Assembly (NCBI RefSeq): GCF_014638845.1
Contig: NZ_BMFP01000008.1
Span: 146,907-210,906 of the forward strand
DNA: 64,000 nt
Direction of reading: 5' to 3'
DNA from: Pontibacter amylolyticus
GTDB lineage: Bacteria; Bacteroidota; Bacteroidia; Cytophagales; Hymenobacteraceae
Program-made: the position numbers and the translations under genes
Notes under the pieces: model-generated
The model's input: the letters and a program-made list of their open reading frames with translations, nothing else
Told to the model about the DNA's origin: nothing
The model's database searches: none
Shown here: piece by piece, positions 9,243 through 19,400 of the stretch
How positions within the stretch are numbered: position 1 is the stretch's first letter
Layout of the letters: every line of letters begins with the position of its first letter

Positions 9243-11825
9243 TTAATGGGCAGCTTCCTCGGCACGGGCAGAGCCTCCGCTGATGATCTGGCCGAAGAAG
9301 ATACTATTGAGGAATAACTTGTTGGTGCCGAACCAGAAGGCGCGGAAGTTTGGATTGTCCGTCATGCCGATCACTTTGCCGCCTCCCAAAGCTGATACTG
9401 AAATGGCAGCCGTGTTGCCAAGCTGCTTCAGGTTTGGCTTCGAAATGTAGCCGCTCAGCAGCGGATTGGCGGTATATATCACCGGGTTGGCATAAGGGCT
9501 TTTGGAAGGCTCCATAAACAAGCGATTGTCGCGGAACACGGGCAGTTTACTGTTGTAGTAGCCATAGCCCAGCGGGTGCGTCAGGTCGAGGTTGGTTTCA
9601 AAGATGGCACCGCCGATCACCTGCGCACCGGTTGTGTTGCTCATGCTGGCGTATGGCAGTCGGGTAGTGTCCGCCTTCTCGCCCTGCTTAAAGCTGAAGT
9701 TACCGATCTTGTTATCCGCTAGCCAACGGGTGGCATTGCCCATACCTATCAGCGTACCGCCCTGCTGCACCCAGGTGCGCAGTCTCGTTTTTCCGATCTC
9801 CGAAATGCTGCCATAAGAGCCATCTGCCATCACGATCACATTGTAACGGCTCAGGTCAATGCGGTTCACAGACTCCGCATTCACCAGGCTGGTGTTAATA
9901 TTGAAACGGTGGTCGAGCAGGTGCCAGGCCTCGCCGGCATCGTTGCTGTTCACGCCATCTCCGATCAGCATCGCCACCTTAGGTTGCTGCAAGGTATAGA
10001 TGCCCGGACTCCCAAGGTTGATGCCTTCGGTGAAGCCAGTGCTGATGGCGTGTACGGTGATGCCGTTATCTTTCGCTATCTGAGCCATCAACTCGTGTAT
10101 GCGATCGGCACTGACTGGCTGCCCCATCACAGGTATAAGAATCGTACCGTAGTCGAACTGTTTTCCATCACCTGTAAACTTATTCGTAGCCACCCGGGCC
10201 TGCAAGCCGTGGTTGAAAAGCGTGTTCAGGGCTCTCGGGGCATAGTAGCCGTGCCACTCAAAAGCGTAGGCATAGGCGCTGTTGCCACCCACTACCTGAC
10301 CCATAGGAAAATCAACGGATGCGATTTTCTGGCCCAGCATGTTGCGTTTGAACTGGCCGGACTTCAGGTTAGCATGCTCCAGGTTAAAGGCAAGCGGCAG
10401 CGTCCAGGACGATACGTCGTAGAAGAGGCTGTCCTGGAAGGAAGTGCGGCGCTCGAACATCCCTTCGATCAGTTTGTACTGCGGCTGGTTCGTGGGCACG
10501 ATGTAGCTGTTCTCCGGGGTATAGGTCACGTTGTTGACCGTGAATTTTTCCTGCGGACGGTAAATGTCGATCTGGTGCTGGTGGATGATCTCAGCCAGGT
10601 GGTAGGCACGGGCCGGGTCTTTTTCAGCACTGAACACATAGGCACCGAACGGAGCCTTCGCGGACTCTTTCAGGGCATCGCGGTAAAAATCACGCTGATG
10701 GGCCAGCAGTTCTTCGCGCATGTTCTGCGCGGCCTCTAAAGTGGAAAGGGTAGTCGTGAACTGGTTGCGGATGGTAAAAGGAAAAGTCAGCACGCCGTTC
10801 ACGCTCTCCTGCGCATGGCCTCTGGAACTGGCCTGCTCAAACAAGATGCCGATGGCACCATTCACATCCGGGTAAGTGGAGCCTTTGCCGTAGTAAAAGT
10901 CATCGAAACTCTCCTCGGTATAGTAGAACGAACCGATCTTGTCGAGGGCCTTGGCATGGAAGCCGGCGATCTTTTTGGTCAGGTCGTAGTTGCGGGCCGG
11001 CGTGAGCGGGTGGTTGCGGCTCGGTATACCTGGCTGGAAAAAGAAAGTAGAATTGGTGCCCATTTCGTGGTGATCGGTCAGCACGTTCGGTTTCCACTCA
11101 TGGAACTTCACCAGCCTACCTCTTGATTCCGGGTGCTGGAGCGGCAACCAGTCGCGGTTCAGGTCGAACCAGTAGTGGTTGGTACGGCCCCGTGGCCAGG
11201 CCTCGGCAAACTCCTCGCTGTTCGGGTCCGTTACCAGGTTTTTGCCCCGGTGCGTGTTCACCCAGCTTGCAAAACGGTTCAGCCCATCCGGGTTGATGGA
11301 AGGGTCAACCAAAATCACTGTTTCGCTGAGCAGCTTGTCGATCTCTGGTCCCTGCGCGGCGGCCAGGTGGTATACGGCCAGCAATGAGGCATTGCTGCCG
11401 CTCGGTTCGTTGCCGTGCACGCTGTAGCCCATCCACACCACGCCCGGCATGTTCTTGATGTCGAGCTTGCCGGATGCATTTGGGTCGGTCAGCTGCCGGT
11501 GCTGCTCCTTGATGCGCTGGATGTTTTTGTGGTTTTCGGGGGAGGTGATGGTGAGCAGGTATAGCGGACGGTTTTCGTGGGTGCGCGCATACTCCTCGAT
11601 GGTGATGCGGTCGGATAGCTCTGCCATTTGCCGCATGTACATGGCCAGCTGGTCATGGCTCACGTGCCACTCGCCTACGTTGTAGCCCAGAATGTCTTTG
11701 GGTGTCGGAAACTCTTTGTTGTAGGTTACATCCTGCGGAAGGTAGTAGGAGAGGTCTGCCTGCGCCATGGTCCACTGGCTCAGGAAGAGCAGGGCCGCCG
11801 TGGCGAGCGCATAGATTTTTCGCAT
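9243..11825 (-). CDS. Secreted M14 family zinc metallopeptidase (paralog 1)
   Basis: 860 residues with a signal peptide (residues 1-21, cleavage near MAQA). M14 carboxypeptidase-like features are visible: zinc ligands His137 and Glu140 in HGNEPSG, a NPDG motif at 178-181, Asn223-Arg224 in FDLNRDW that would bind the substrate carboxylate, a candidate third zinc histidine in DHHEMG (251-256), and a candidate catalytic Glu330 in LFEQ. The C-terminal ~350 residues form a second alpha/beta region resembling a class I glutamine amidotransferase fold, as is common in long Bacteroidota M14 proteins. It is expected to act in the periplasm or outside the cell on peptides; the exact substrate is unknown. 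It is a paralog of the protein encoded at 22805-25360, with the same architecture. No T9SS tail was seen. Confidence 0.9.
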   Translation of the reverse strand: MRKIYALATAALLFLSQWTMAQADLSYYLPQDVTYNKEFPTPKDILGYNVGEWHVSHDQLAMYMRQMAELSDRITIEEYARTHENRPLYLLTITSPENHKNIQRIKEQHRQLTDPNASGKLDIKNMPGVVWMGYSVHGNEPSGSNASLLAVYHLAAAQGPEIDKLLSETVILVDPSINPDGLNRFASWVNTHRGKNLVTDPNSEEFAEAWPRGRTNHYWFDLNRDWLPLQHPESRGRLVKFHEWKPNVLTDHHEMGTNSTFFFQPGIPSRNHPLTPARNYDLTKKIAGFHAKALDKIGSFYYTEESFDDFYYGKGSTYPDVNGAIGILFEQASSRGHAQESVNGVLTFPFTIRNQFTTTLSTLEAAQNMREELLAHQRDFYRDALKESAKAPFGAYVFSAEKDPARAYHLAEIIHQHQIDIYRPQEKFTVNNVTYTPENSYIVPTNQPQYKLIEGMFERRTSFQDSLFYDVSSWTLPLAFNLEHANLKSGQFKRNMLGQKIASVDFPMGQVVGGNSAYAYAFEWHGYYAPRALNTLFNHGLQARVATNKFTGDGKQFDYGTILIPVMGQPVSADRIHELMAQIAKDNGITVHAISTGFTEGINLGSPGIYTLQQPKVAMLIGDGVNSNDAGEAWHLLDHRFNINTSLVNAESVNRIDLSRYNVIVMADGSYGSISEIGKTRLRTWVQQGGTLIGMGNATRWLADNKIGNFSFKQGEKADTTRLPYASMSNTTGAQVIGGAIFETNLDLTHPLGYGYYNSKLPVFRDNRLFMEPSKSPYANPVIYTANPLLSGYISKPNLKQLGNTAAISVSALGGGKVIGMTDNPNFRAFWFGTNKLFLNSIFFGQIISGGSARAEEAAH

Positions 11826-11907
11826 AAGTAAGGTGGCTTTAAGGGTGATCGTGAATTAAGGTTAGGTATGCAATTTCCCCTTTTGCTTCGCCTTTTCCAA
11901 AAATAAA

Positions 11908-11931
11908 AGCCCTGCCGGCAAGGGCAGGGCT
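11908..11931 (-). terminator. Terminator of the PepSY gene
   Basis: A 9-bp GC-rich stem (11908-11916 with 11923-11931, loop GGCAAG). Read on the minus strand it is followed by TTTTATTTTTGG, so it terminates the PepSY gene ending at 11964 and separates it from the M14 gene downstream. Confidence 0.8.
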
Positions 11932-11963
11932 CGGGTAGTGAAGGTATAGCAAGCTGTTGCAGC

Positions 11964-12776
11964 TTATCCGATAACTGGTCGCCTCCGATCGTGTGGTCTC
12001 ACCTTGTTTTTGCGGGATGCGCCGTTGCTCACAAAAAAGAGCGCAAAACCAGACAGGATCGTCACGATACCGGCGATGGAAAACACCCGAAGCAGCAGAT
12101 TGCCGAAGTTGTCACGGCCTTGGTAGTCCATTGTGTGCAGCATCCAGAGGAAGTCGAACACACGCCACTTGTCGTTCCGGAACTTCGTAACCACGCCTTG
12201 CTCAGCGGCCACATACACGGTGGTTTGGGTAGGGTGCTCCATGGTGACGGCCCAAGCGGGCAGTGCGCTGCCCCGGTATTCATGGTGCCCGGTCATGTTC
12301 TCCTGCGTGATATACTCCACTCTGGCTACTCCAACCGAATCCACGAAACTCTGGCGGGCGAGTTCGGTCGCCTCTTCTTCGCTGAGGGCAGGGCGCAGTT
12401 CGCCGGAAGCTGCAACAGCGAGTTGTGTACGGGCCGCCGCCTGGCCTTGGTCGTGTCCGCTCCCGTGCGCAGCGTGGTCATCCGACGCATGATACGTGAT
12501 CTGGTAATGCGGCGTGCCCAGGATGTCTATCAGTTTGAGCGACGTAATCATGGCGGTGCCAGGCAGTTGAGTCATCACCTCAGCAGGAGAAACCAGTTCC
12601 AGATTGCTCTCAAGTGCCATGCCGCCCGGCTTGCGCTGATGGTCACCGTGAATCTCATCTATGTCGCTGAAGCTGAAATAGATGCCGCCGACGGTCCACA
12701 TAACAAATTGTATACCTGTGACAAGGCCCAGATAGCGGTGCGTTTTTCGGATGCGGAGATGGGTCGTTCTCTTCAT
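11964..12776 (-). CDS. PepSY domain-containing membrane protein
   Basis: About 270 residues from the ATG at 12776. The frame stays open 51 nt further upstream, but MKRTTHLRIRKTHRYLGLVTG is the typical start of the family. An N-terminal transmembrane helix (about residues 13-33) is followed by a soluble region with PepSY-like segments and a His-rich patch (DDHAAHGSGHDQG), then a C-terminal helix (FSIAGIVTILSGFALFFV). PepSY-associated TM proteins in Bacteroidota are often linked with iron or siderophore uptake or ferric reduction; no such neighbour is present, so the role is undetermined. The His-rich segment could bind metal, which is inference. The gene is monocistronic, with its own terminator. 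Confidence 0.8.
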   Translation of the reverse strand: MKRTTHLRIRKTHRYLGLVTGIQFVMWTVGGIYFSFSDIDEIHGDHQRKPGGMALESNLELVSPAEVMTQLPGTAMITSLKLIDILGTPHYQITYHASDDHAAHGSGHDQGQAAARTQLAVAASGELRPALSEEEATELARQSFVDSVGVARVEYITQENMTGHHEYRGSALPAWAVTMEHPTQTTVYVAAEQGVVTKFRNDKWRVFDFLWMLHTMDYQGRDNFGNLLLRVFSIAGIVTILSGFALFFVSNGASRKNKVRPHDRRRPVIG

Positions 12777-13486
12777 AAAGTAGGTTTTACCGGCTATTAA
12801 TTTACAGCATGAAATCTCTTGTTGCAAGAGCCACTTGTGTCAGGATTCATGAGATTTTTGATTTAGTGTGAGTTTTAAGTAGTGTACCCATCCTGAAGTG
12901 CTTGAGCGTATTGTCAGGGAAAACAGTGCAATTTTAAACTTAAGCTATCCTATATATAAGTATTTATATTTAAGGTTGTTTGACTCACAGAGGCCTGCTT
13001 TGCGAATTTCCTTAAGAAATCAACATTTAACACGGGGTATACAATAGTGCAATTTGTTAGATTATTATTTTAATAAATTAAACTATTTTTATTAAAATTT
13101 ATTAATATTATACCTAAAGTATGAAACTTTTATATTTAATAAAGGTATCATAAGTTCAGTACGCTACCCTAAATAGTAAAGCCTGTGAGTAATTTAGCCG
13201 AAAGTTTGCCAGGGCCATGCCTGTTCAAAGCAGCTGGTCTATGCGAGTCAGCGTTACCTGGCTCATCAGTGCCCTTCATTCCCCCACCACAATGACAAAG
13301 CCCGGCTAACTGCGCCTGCTGGGACAGTACAAGCCTTTTTCTTTCCAGGTAATTCCATTTAGGAATCCTATACCACCCCCGAAGCTCCTGCTGAGCCTTC
13401 GCACGATCCCTATTGCCTTTTGTAGCCAGAAAACAAGCACCGAAACCCTAATAGCGTGCTCGCATCTCACCTTAACCTTTGAGTAT
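12777..13486. other. 710-nt AT-rich intergenic region
   Basis: This gap separates the divergently transcribed PepSY gene and giant T9SS protein gene. It is strikingly A/T-rich from about 12,840 to 13,160, unlike the flanking DNA on the left, and contains one TATACCT word near 13,110. Promoters for both genes must lie here, but I could not identify a convincing TTG-N19-TAnnTTTG pair. The minus-strand open frame over its right end has no recognisable features. The stretch from about 13,190 to 13,486 is less AT-rich and may be a long leader of the downstream gene. Confidence 0.6.
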
Positions 13487-16400
13487 ATGAGAAAGAATTT
13501 TACACGATTGATTAGTAGTGTCACACGCACTAAAAGCTTTGTAATCGCCCTCACCAGCCTGATGATTCTGGCTGGTTCTGTGTATTTGATGGCGGCGGTA
13601 GGGATTAGTATTACAGGTCAGGCAACCTATACACTAAATGCTGATTTAGCTACCACAACATTTACCCCTCTAACAAATACCAGCATTAAAGTTACGGAAG
13701 GTTTGACTGGTGACTTTGCAAGTGGGCAGACTTATCGCATTAGATTAACAGCCCCTACAGGCTGGATTTTCTCAAATAGTGGAGCGAATGCAGTAAGGAA
13801 TAGTGGCGGTGAGGTAAATTTAAATACCACACCAACTTACACTACAGATGCCTTAGGTGTCAGGTATATAGAATTCAGCTTAACCGCTGGAGGAGGCAAC
13901 CAAAATAAATCGGATGAAATTACAATTACAGGTCTGAGCGTCAAGTCAACAAATGGAGTCATAAACCCTGCACAGCCGAGTTATATTAACGTTCAAGTAC
14001 TTTCGGGAACTACTGGTACTACGGAAGTTATTTCTTCCGCACCAATAGCACTTTCTCAAAGTCCTGGCACCGCTCGTAAGTTAGGCTTCAGCCAACAGCC
14101 TAGCGCCACAAACATATTCACTTCTATCTCACCTGCTCCTACTATTCTCATACAAGACCAGTTCGGTAATACAGTAACAGGTGCCTCTAGTAATGTATCA
14201 ATTGCATTAAATAAGAATGCTAACATTGGAGAATTAGCAGGAACCAGGACGGTGGCTGCGGTTGGAGGTGTAGCCACATTTCCTGATTTACAGGTTGATG
14301 CATCAGGATCAGGGTATACCTTATCAGCATCAAGTGTCTCATTGACTCCTGTGACCAGTAATAACTTCAATGTTACCAGCACAGCGCCAGTGTTAGATGA
14401 AATTATTGCGGGGTGTCTTACAATCGGATCGGGTGAGCAAACTATTACGCTACGAGGTTCCAACTTTGCACGGAATGCTACGGGTCGAATTGGATCCACT
14501 GCAAGACCTACCACCTTTATAAGTTCAACCGAACTGAGAATGACATTGCTAGCATCTGATGTAGCGGTAGCTGGGAATAAATCAGTTAGTGTTCTCAATC
14601 TTGCCCCTTCTGCTGCAGCTTCAGGAAGTCAAACAGTTGTAGTTCATAATATAATTGAAAACCTTACTATTGGCGGTAGCACTGTTAGTCCAATGTGTAC
14701 CGGAAGTAGTAGAACATATAGTGGACCTGCGGATTATACTGATTATGAATGGACTGTGTCTGCTGGTGCTACTATAGTATCAGAAAATCCGAATTCTAAC
14801 ACTTTTAGAGTAACATATGACGCTGTTGCGCCAACTTCAGGGAAGGTAACCATTACTGTCAAAGCTAAGAATCCATGTGGAATACTTAGTTCCCAATCAT
14901 TTGATATCCAAGTTAACCAAACTCCTCCTGATCTCATCACCTATGATACACCCACTACATTCTGTGAGGGAGGTTCTGTGATTCTTAAGGCTCCTGTGGC
15001 TGCATCAGGTGAGCCTGCCTATGGTTATCAGTGGCTGCTCAATGGAGCTGCGATTCCCGATGCAACTTCCTCAACGTATAAAGCAGAGGCAGCAGGAGGC
15101 TATAGAGTTACTGTTAGGGCAGCCGACCCAAATGTCTGTAGCAATACATCCACTACAGTTACTGTATCCATCACATCGCCGCTTACACAGGGAGCTATAA
15201 CGGGCGGTACAGCCTATTGTCAACTTGCTACTGTTACATCAGCAACCGCACTTACCGCATCAATTGAAGGGGGCGTTACAAATACGGGTGCAACTCCCGG
15301 AAGAACTTACCAGTGGCAGCAGAGCTCTTCAGCTAGCGGGCCCTGGACAAATGCGACAGGTACGACAAGCATCGCGGCAAATTACCTCCCTTCCACAGAA
15401 GAAACTGGCACAACATACTATAGAAGAATCGTGTATGCGGGCGGCTGCGAAAACGCTTCTGATCCAATAGCGGTTACTGTAAAGCCAAATCCTATAATTG
15501 AAGTCGAGACAAATAAAGCTGCGATTTGCCAGGGTGAAACCGTTGAACTGACTGCATCCGGTGCCGATAGCTATATCTGGTCTGGAACAGGAATACCCGT
15601 GGAAGCTACTGGAGCCAAAGTTACAGTTACACCAACTGCCACAACAACATACACTGTAAGAGGAATAACCAATGACTGCCAGTCAGCGCCGCAAACGGTT
15701 ACCATTACAGTAACACCAACTCTTACACAAGGTGCTGTAACCGGTGCCACTCAGTACTGCCAGACGCCTGGTGGTATAGGAACAGCATTAAGTAGCACAG
15801 TAGGTGGTGGCGTATCAGCTAAATCATACCGCTGGGAGCAAAGCGAGGATGCTAATGGCTCTTGGGAAGACGCAGTCGGTACGAACACTTCGGCGACATA
15901 TACTCCTTCTATCGCTACTGCGGGTACTACATACTACAGAAGAGTGGTAGAGTCAGGTAGCTGTGTTTCTCTTGGGGAACCGGTTGCTGTAACGGTGACG
16001 CCAGCTATCACCAACACCATTACGACAGCTGACCAGATAGTATGCTCTAATGAGACGATCAATCAACTGACCGGTGTTGTTTCCGGGGGAAATCCAGGCG
16101 ATGTAAGCTATCAGTGGGAGCAGAGTCCTACTGGCACAGGCAACTGGACAAATGCGCCGGGAGCAAGCACTGCAATCAATTATTCTCCAGAAGCTGAACC
16201 AACTATAGCCACTTCTAAAACCACCTATTACAGACGCAAAGTAACTTCTGGTAACTGCATCAGCTTTACCGAACCGGTAAGTGTCAGAATCGTGGCAATG
16301 CCACTGGCTGTTATTACGGATGGTCCGAACGATTACTTCTGTCCGCCAGCCTATGCTACGCTAACCGCCCGCACAGGTGCAGGTTACAGCTATACCTGGT

Positions 16401-19400
16401 TTAGAGTTGTGCCAGGAGGAAACGATGAACAAGTTGGGACAGACCAGAATACCTATACGACTAATGAAGAAGGCTCTTACTATGTCGTAGTAAAGGGTGA
16501 GAATGACTGTACATCCACGTCTGCTCCTACACAGGTGAAGTCAACCATCATGTACACCAATATCATTTCTGGTGAGCAAACGATCTGCTATAACACTGTA
16601 CCCGCTACTCTGGAAGGGGAGGAGTCAACTTCCGATTTGGGAACGGTGACATACCAATGGCAGGTTAGTACCAATGGAACTGACTTCTCCAACATATCCA
16701 GTACCAATGTTCAGAACCTGACTCTGACAACTGCACTGACGGCTGACCGTTGGTACCGCAGAATCGCCAGAGTTGGTTCAGGATGCTCTATTACCAGTGA
16801 TCCGGTTAAGGTGACAGTTAAGCCGTTGCTGCGTGTTACGAATCTGCCAGGTACAGTACCGGCCATCTGCAACAACACAGCTTATACCTTTACTCCAGAG
16901 GGAAGCGAAGGAAGCCAGACAATAAGTTGGACACGTGCTGAAGTTGCAGGCATCAGCAATGATGCCGCCAGCGGCACAGGTGCTATCAACGAAACATTGG
17001 TTAACACGACCACTGCACCAATAAACGTAACCTATGTATATACCACTAGTGATGATGAAGGATGTACCGGGCCTACACAAAACCTGATAGTACGCGTCAA
17101 CCCAACTCCTGTATTAAATACCTCCCTAACACCTCCAGCTATTTGCGGAGGGTCTGAATTTGACTATACTGCTCGAAGTGCTACTTCTGGTACAACATTT
17201 AGCTGGGTACGGCAACCTGCTGCAGGTATAACAACAACCGCAGATGCTAGTGGCACCGGAGCGAGAGTAGAACATGTGCTAACGAACACTACTGCAGATC
17301 CAATAGATGTAACCTATACCTATACCCTGACAGCGAACGGTTGCTCCAATACGCAGGATGTAGTTGTACGGGTTAACCCAAGACCACAACTGAGTAGCAC
17401 GCTTTCTCCTGCTGCCATCTGCAGCGGAGCCACCTTCAACTACATACCAGCCAGCGCTACAGATGATGCCGCTTTCTCCTGGACCAGGTTAACAGCCACA
17501 GGAATAACAAGCGATGGCGGGACAACAGGAGTCGGGACTATCAACCAATCGCTCACGAACAGTGGCACTGCTCCCGTAAATGTGACTTACCGCATCACGA
17601 CCACTGCAAACGGCTGCGCCGGCGCTGCCCAGGATGTTGTGGTAACCGTTAACCCAAGTCCAAAATTAAGCACACCACTTACAAGGAGCGTATGTAGTGG
17701 CAGTAGATTCATATACGAACCTGCCAGTGCGACTACTGGAGCTACGTTCACCTGGACTAGGGCAGCTTTTGGAGGTAATGCGGCTTCAAGCGGAACTGGC
17801 GATATCAGTGAAGTGCTCACCAACACGACCACAGCGCCGATTACAGTAACTTACGAAATCACTACAAGGGCCAATGGCTGCAACGGGGAGAGACAGGACT
17901 TGGTAGTAACCATTAATCCGAGACCACAACTGAGCAGTCCACTTACCGCCACAGTTTGTAGTGGTGTGGCCTTCAGCTATACGCCTGCAAGCGCTACAAC
18001 AGGAGCAACCTATACCTGGACAAGAGCTGCTGTAGCAGGTATATCCAATGCTGCCGTAACAAACGGAACCGGTGCAGTAAACGAAACGCTGGTGAACATA
18101 ACTGCTAATCCGGTTGATGTTACATACGTTTATACAACAACGGCTAATGGCTGTGCAGGAAACTCAACTCAAAATGTTGTGGTAACTGTTAACCCAAGAC
18201 CGTCACTTAGTAGTACTCTCACACCTACTGCTGTGTGTAGTGGTACACCGTTTAGCTATGAACCTGCAAGTGCTACATCGGGTGCCACATTCTCCTGGAC
18301 TAGAGCGGCTGTAACAAACATCAGCAATCCAGCTGTAACTACGCCGGTAGCAGGCGCTGTAAATGAAACATTGGTGAATACTGGCACTGATCCTGTTACC
18401 GTAACTTACCGTTATACCACTACTTATGCATCGAATGGTAACTCATGTGCAGGTAATGTGCAAGAAGTTAAAGTAGTTGTGAACCCTTCGCCAAGACTGA
18501 GCAGCACATTAACGCCAACAGCAGTGTGCAGTGGTTCAACCTTTAGCTATACTCCTCAAAGCGCTACATCAGGCGCTACCTATACCTGGACCAGAGCAGC
18601 GGTACTGGGCATTAGCAACACGGCCGTCACAACGCCGGTAGCAGGAGGTGTGAGTGAAGTGCTAGAGAACACTACTGCTAGTGCAATCGATGTAACTTAT
18701 GTATTCAACACTACAGCCAATGGTTGTACAGGCGCTTCACAGAACGTAACTGTAAAAGTGAATCCAAAACCTGTAGCAACTTTCAATGGTGTTACAGATG
18801 GCCAGATAGTGTACTCAGACGGTGGAACTATCACTCTTACACCAACAGTAGCAGGAGGAACTTTCTCAATCGTATCCCCATCAGGCAATGCCGGCCTGTC
18901 TACAGGTGGTGTTTTGACTCCTTGTACTGCACTGGGCTCAGCAACTGAAAAGGAAATCACCATCCGCTATACCATAACTCCATCCTCTAATGGCATTACT
19001 TGTACAGCTTCCGAGGAAAAGAAAGTACTTCTGAAGCGGTCAAGATACGTTGTTGTAATCGAAGCAAACCCTTTCCCAACTTGTAGAGGTCAGAATACAA
19101 CTTATAGAGCGGTAGTTTACAAAGATCCTGTATCTGTTATGTATCCTTATTTGGTTAACAGTGAAGGCCAACCTGTAGATAGAAATGGAAGTTTATTGGG
19201 CGCCAAGACCTATCCTATACCCAATCCAGCTTACCCTTACCCAGCAAATGCTCCTCAGATTCTAAAGGATAATGCCTACAGATATTACCAACCCATTGTA
19301 GTGGGCGGTGAGAGAGTGAACGATGGAGCAGATGCAGCGAAGTTTACTTACCGCTGGACCAAAAACTTTGATGTTTATCCATTTGGCAACACGGTTGAAG

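Noticed and set aside
13306..13554. Minus-strand open frame upstream of the giant T9SS protein gene
   Set aside because: It overlaps the start of a clear gene, lacks any family pattern and extends into the leader region.
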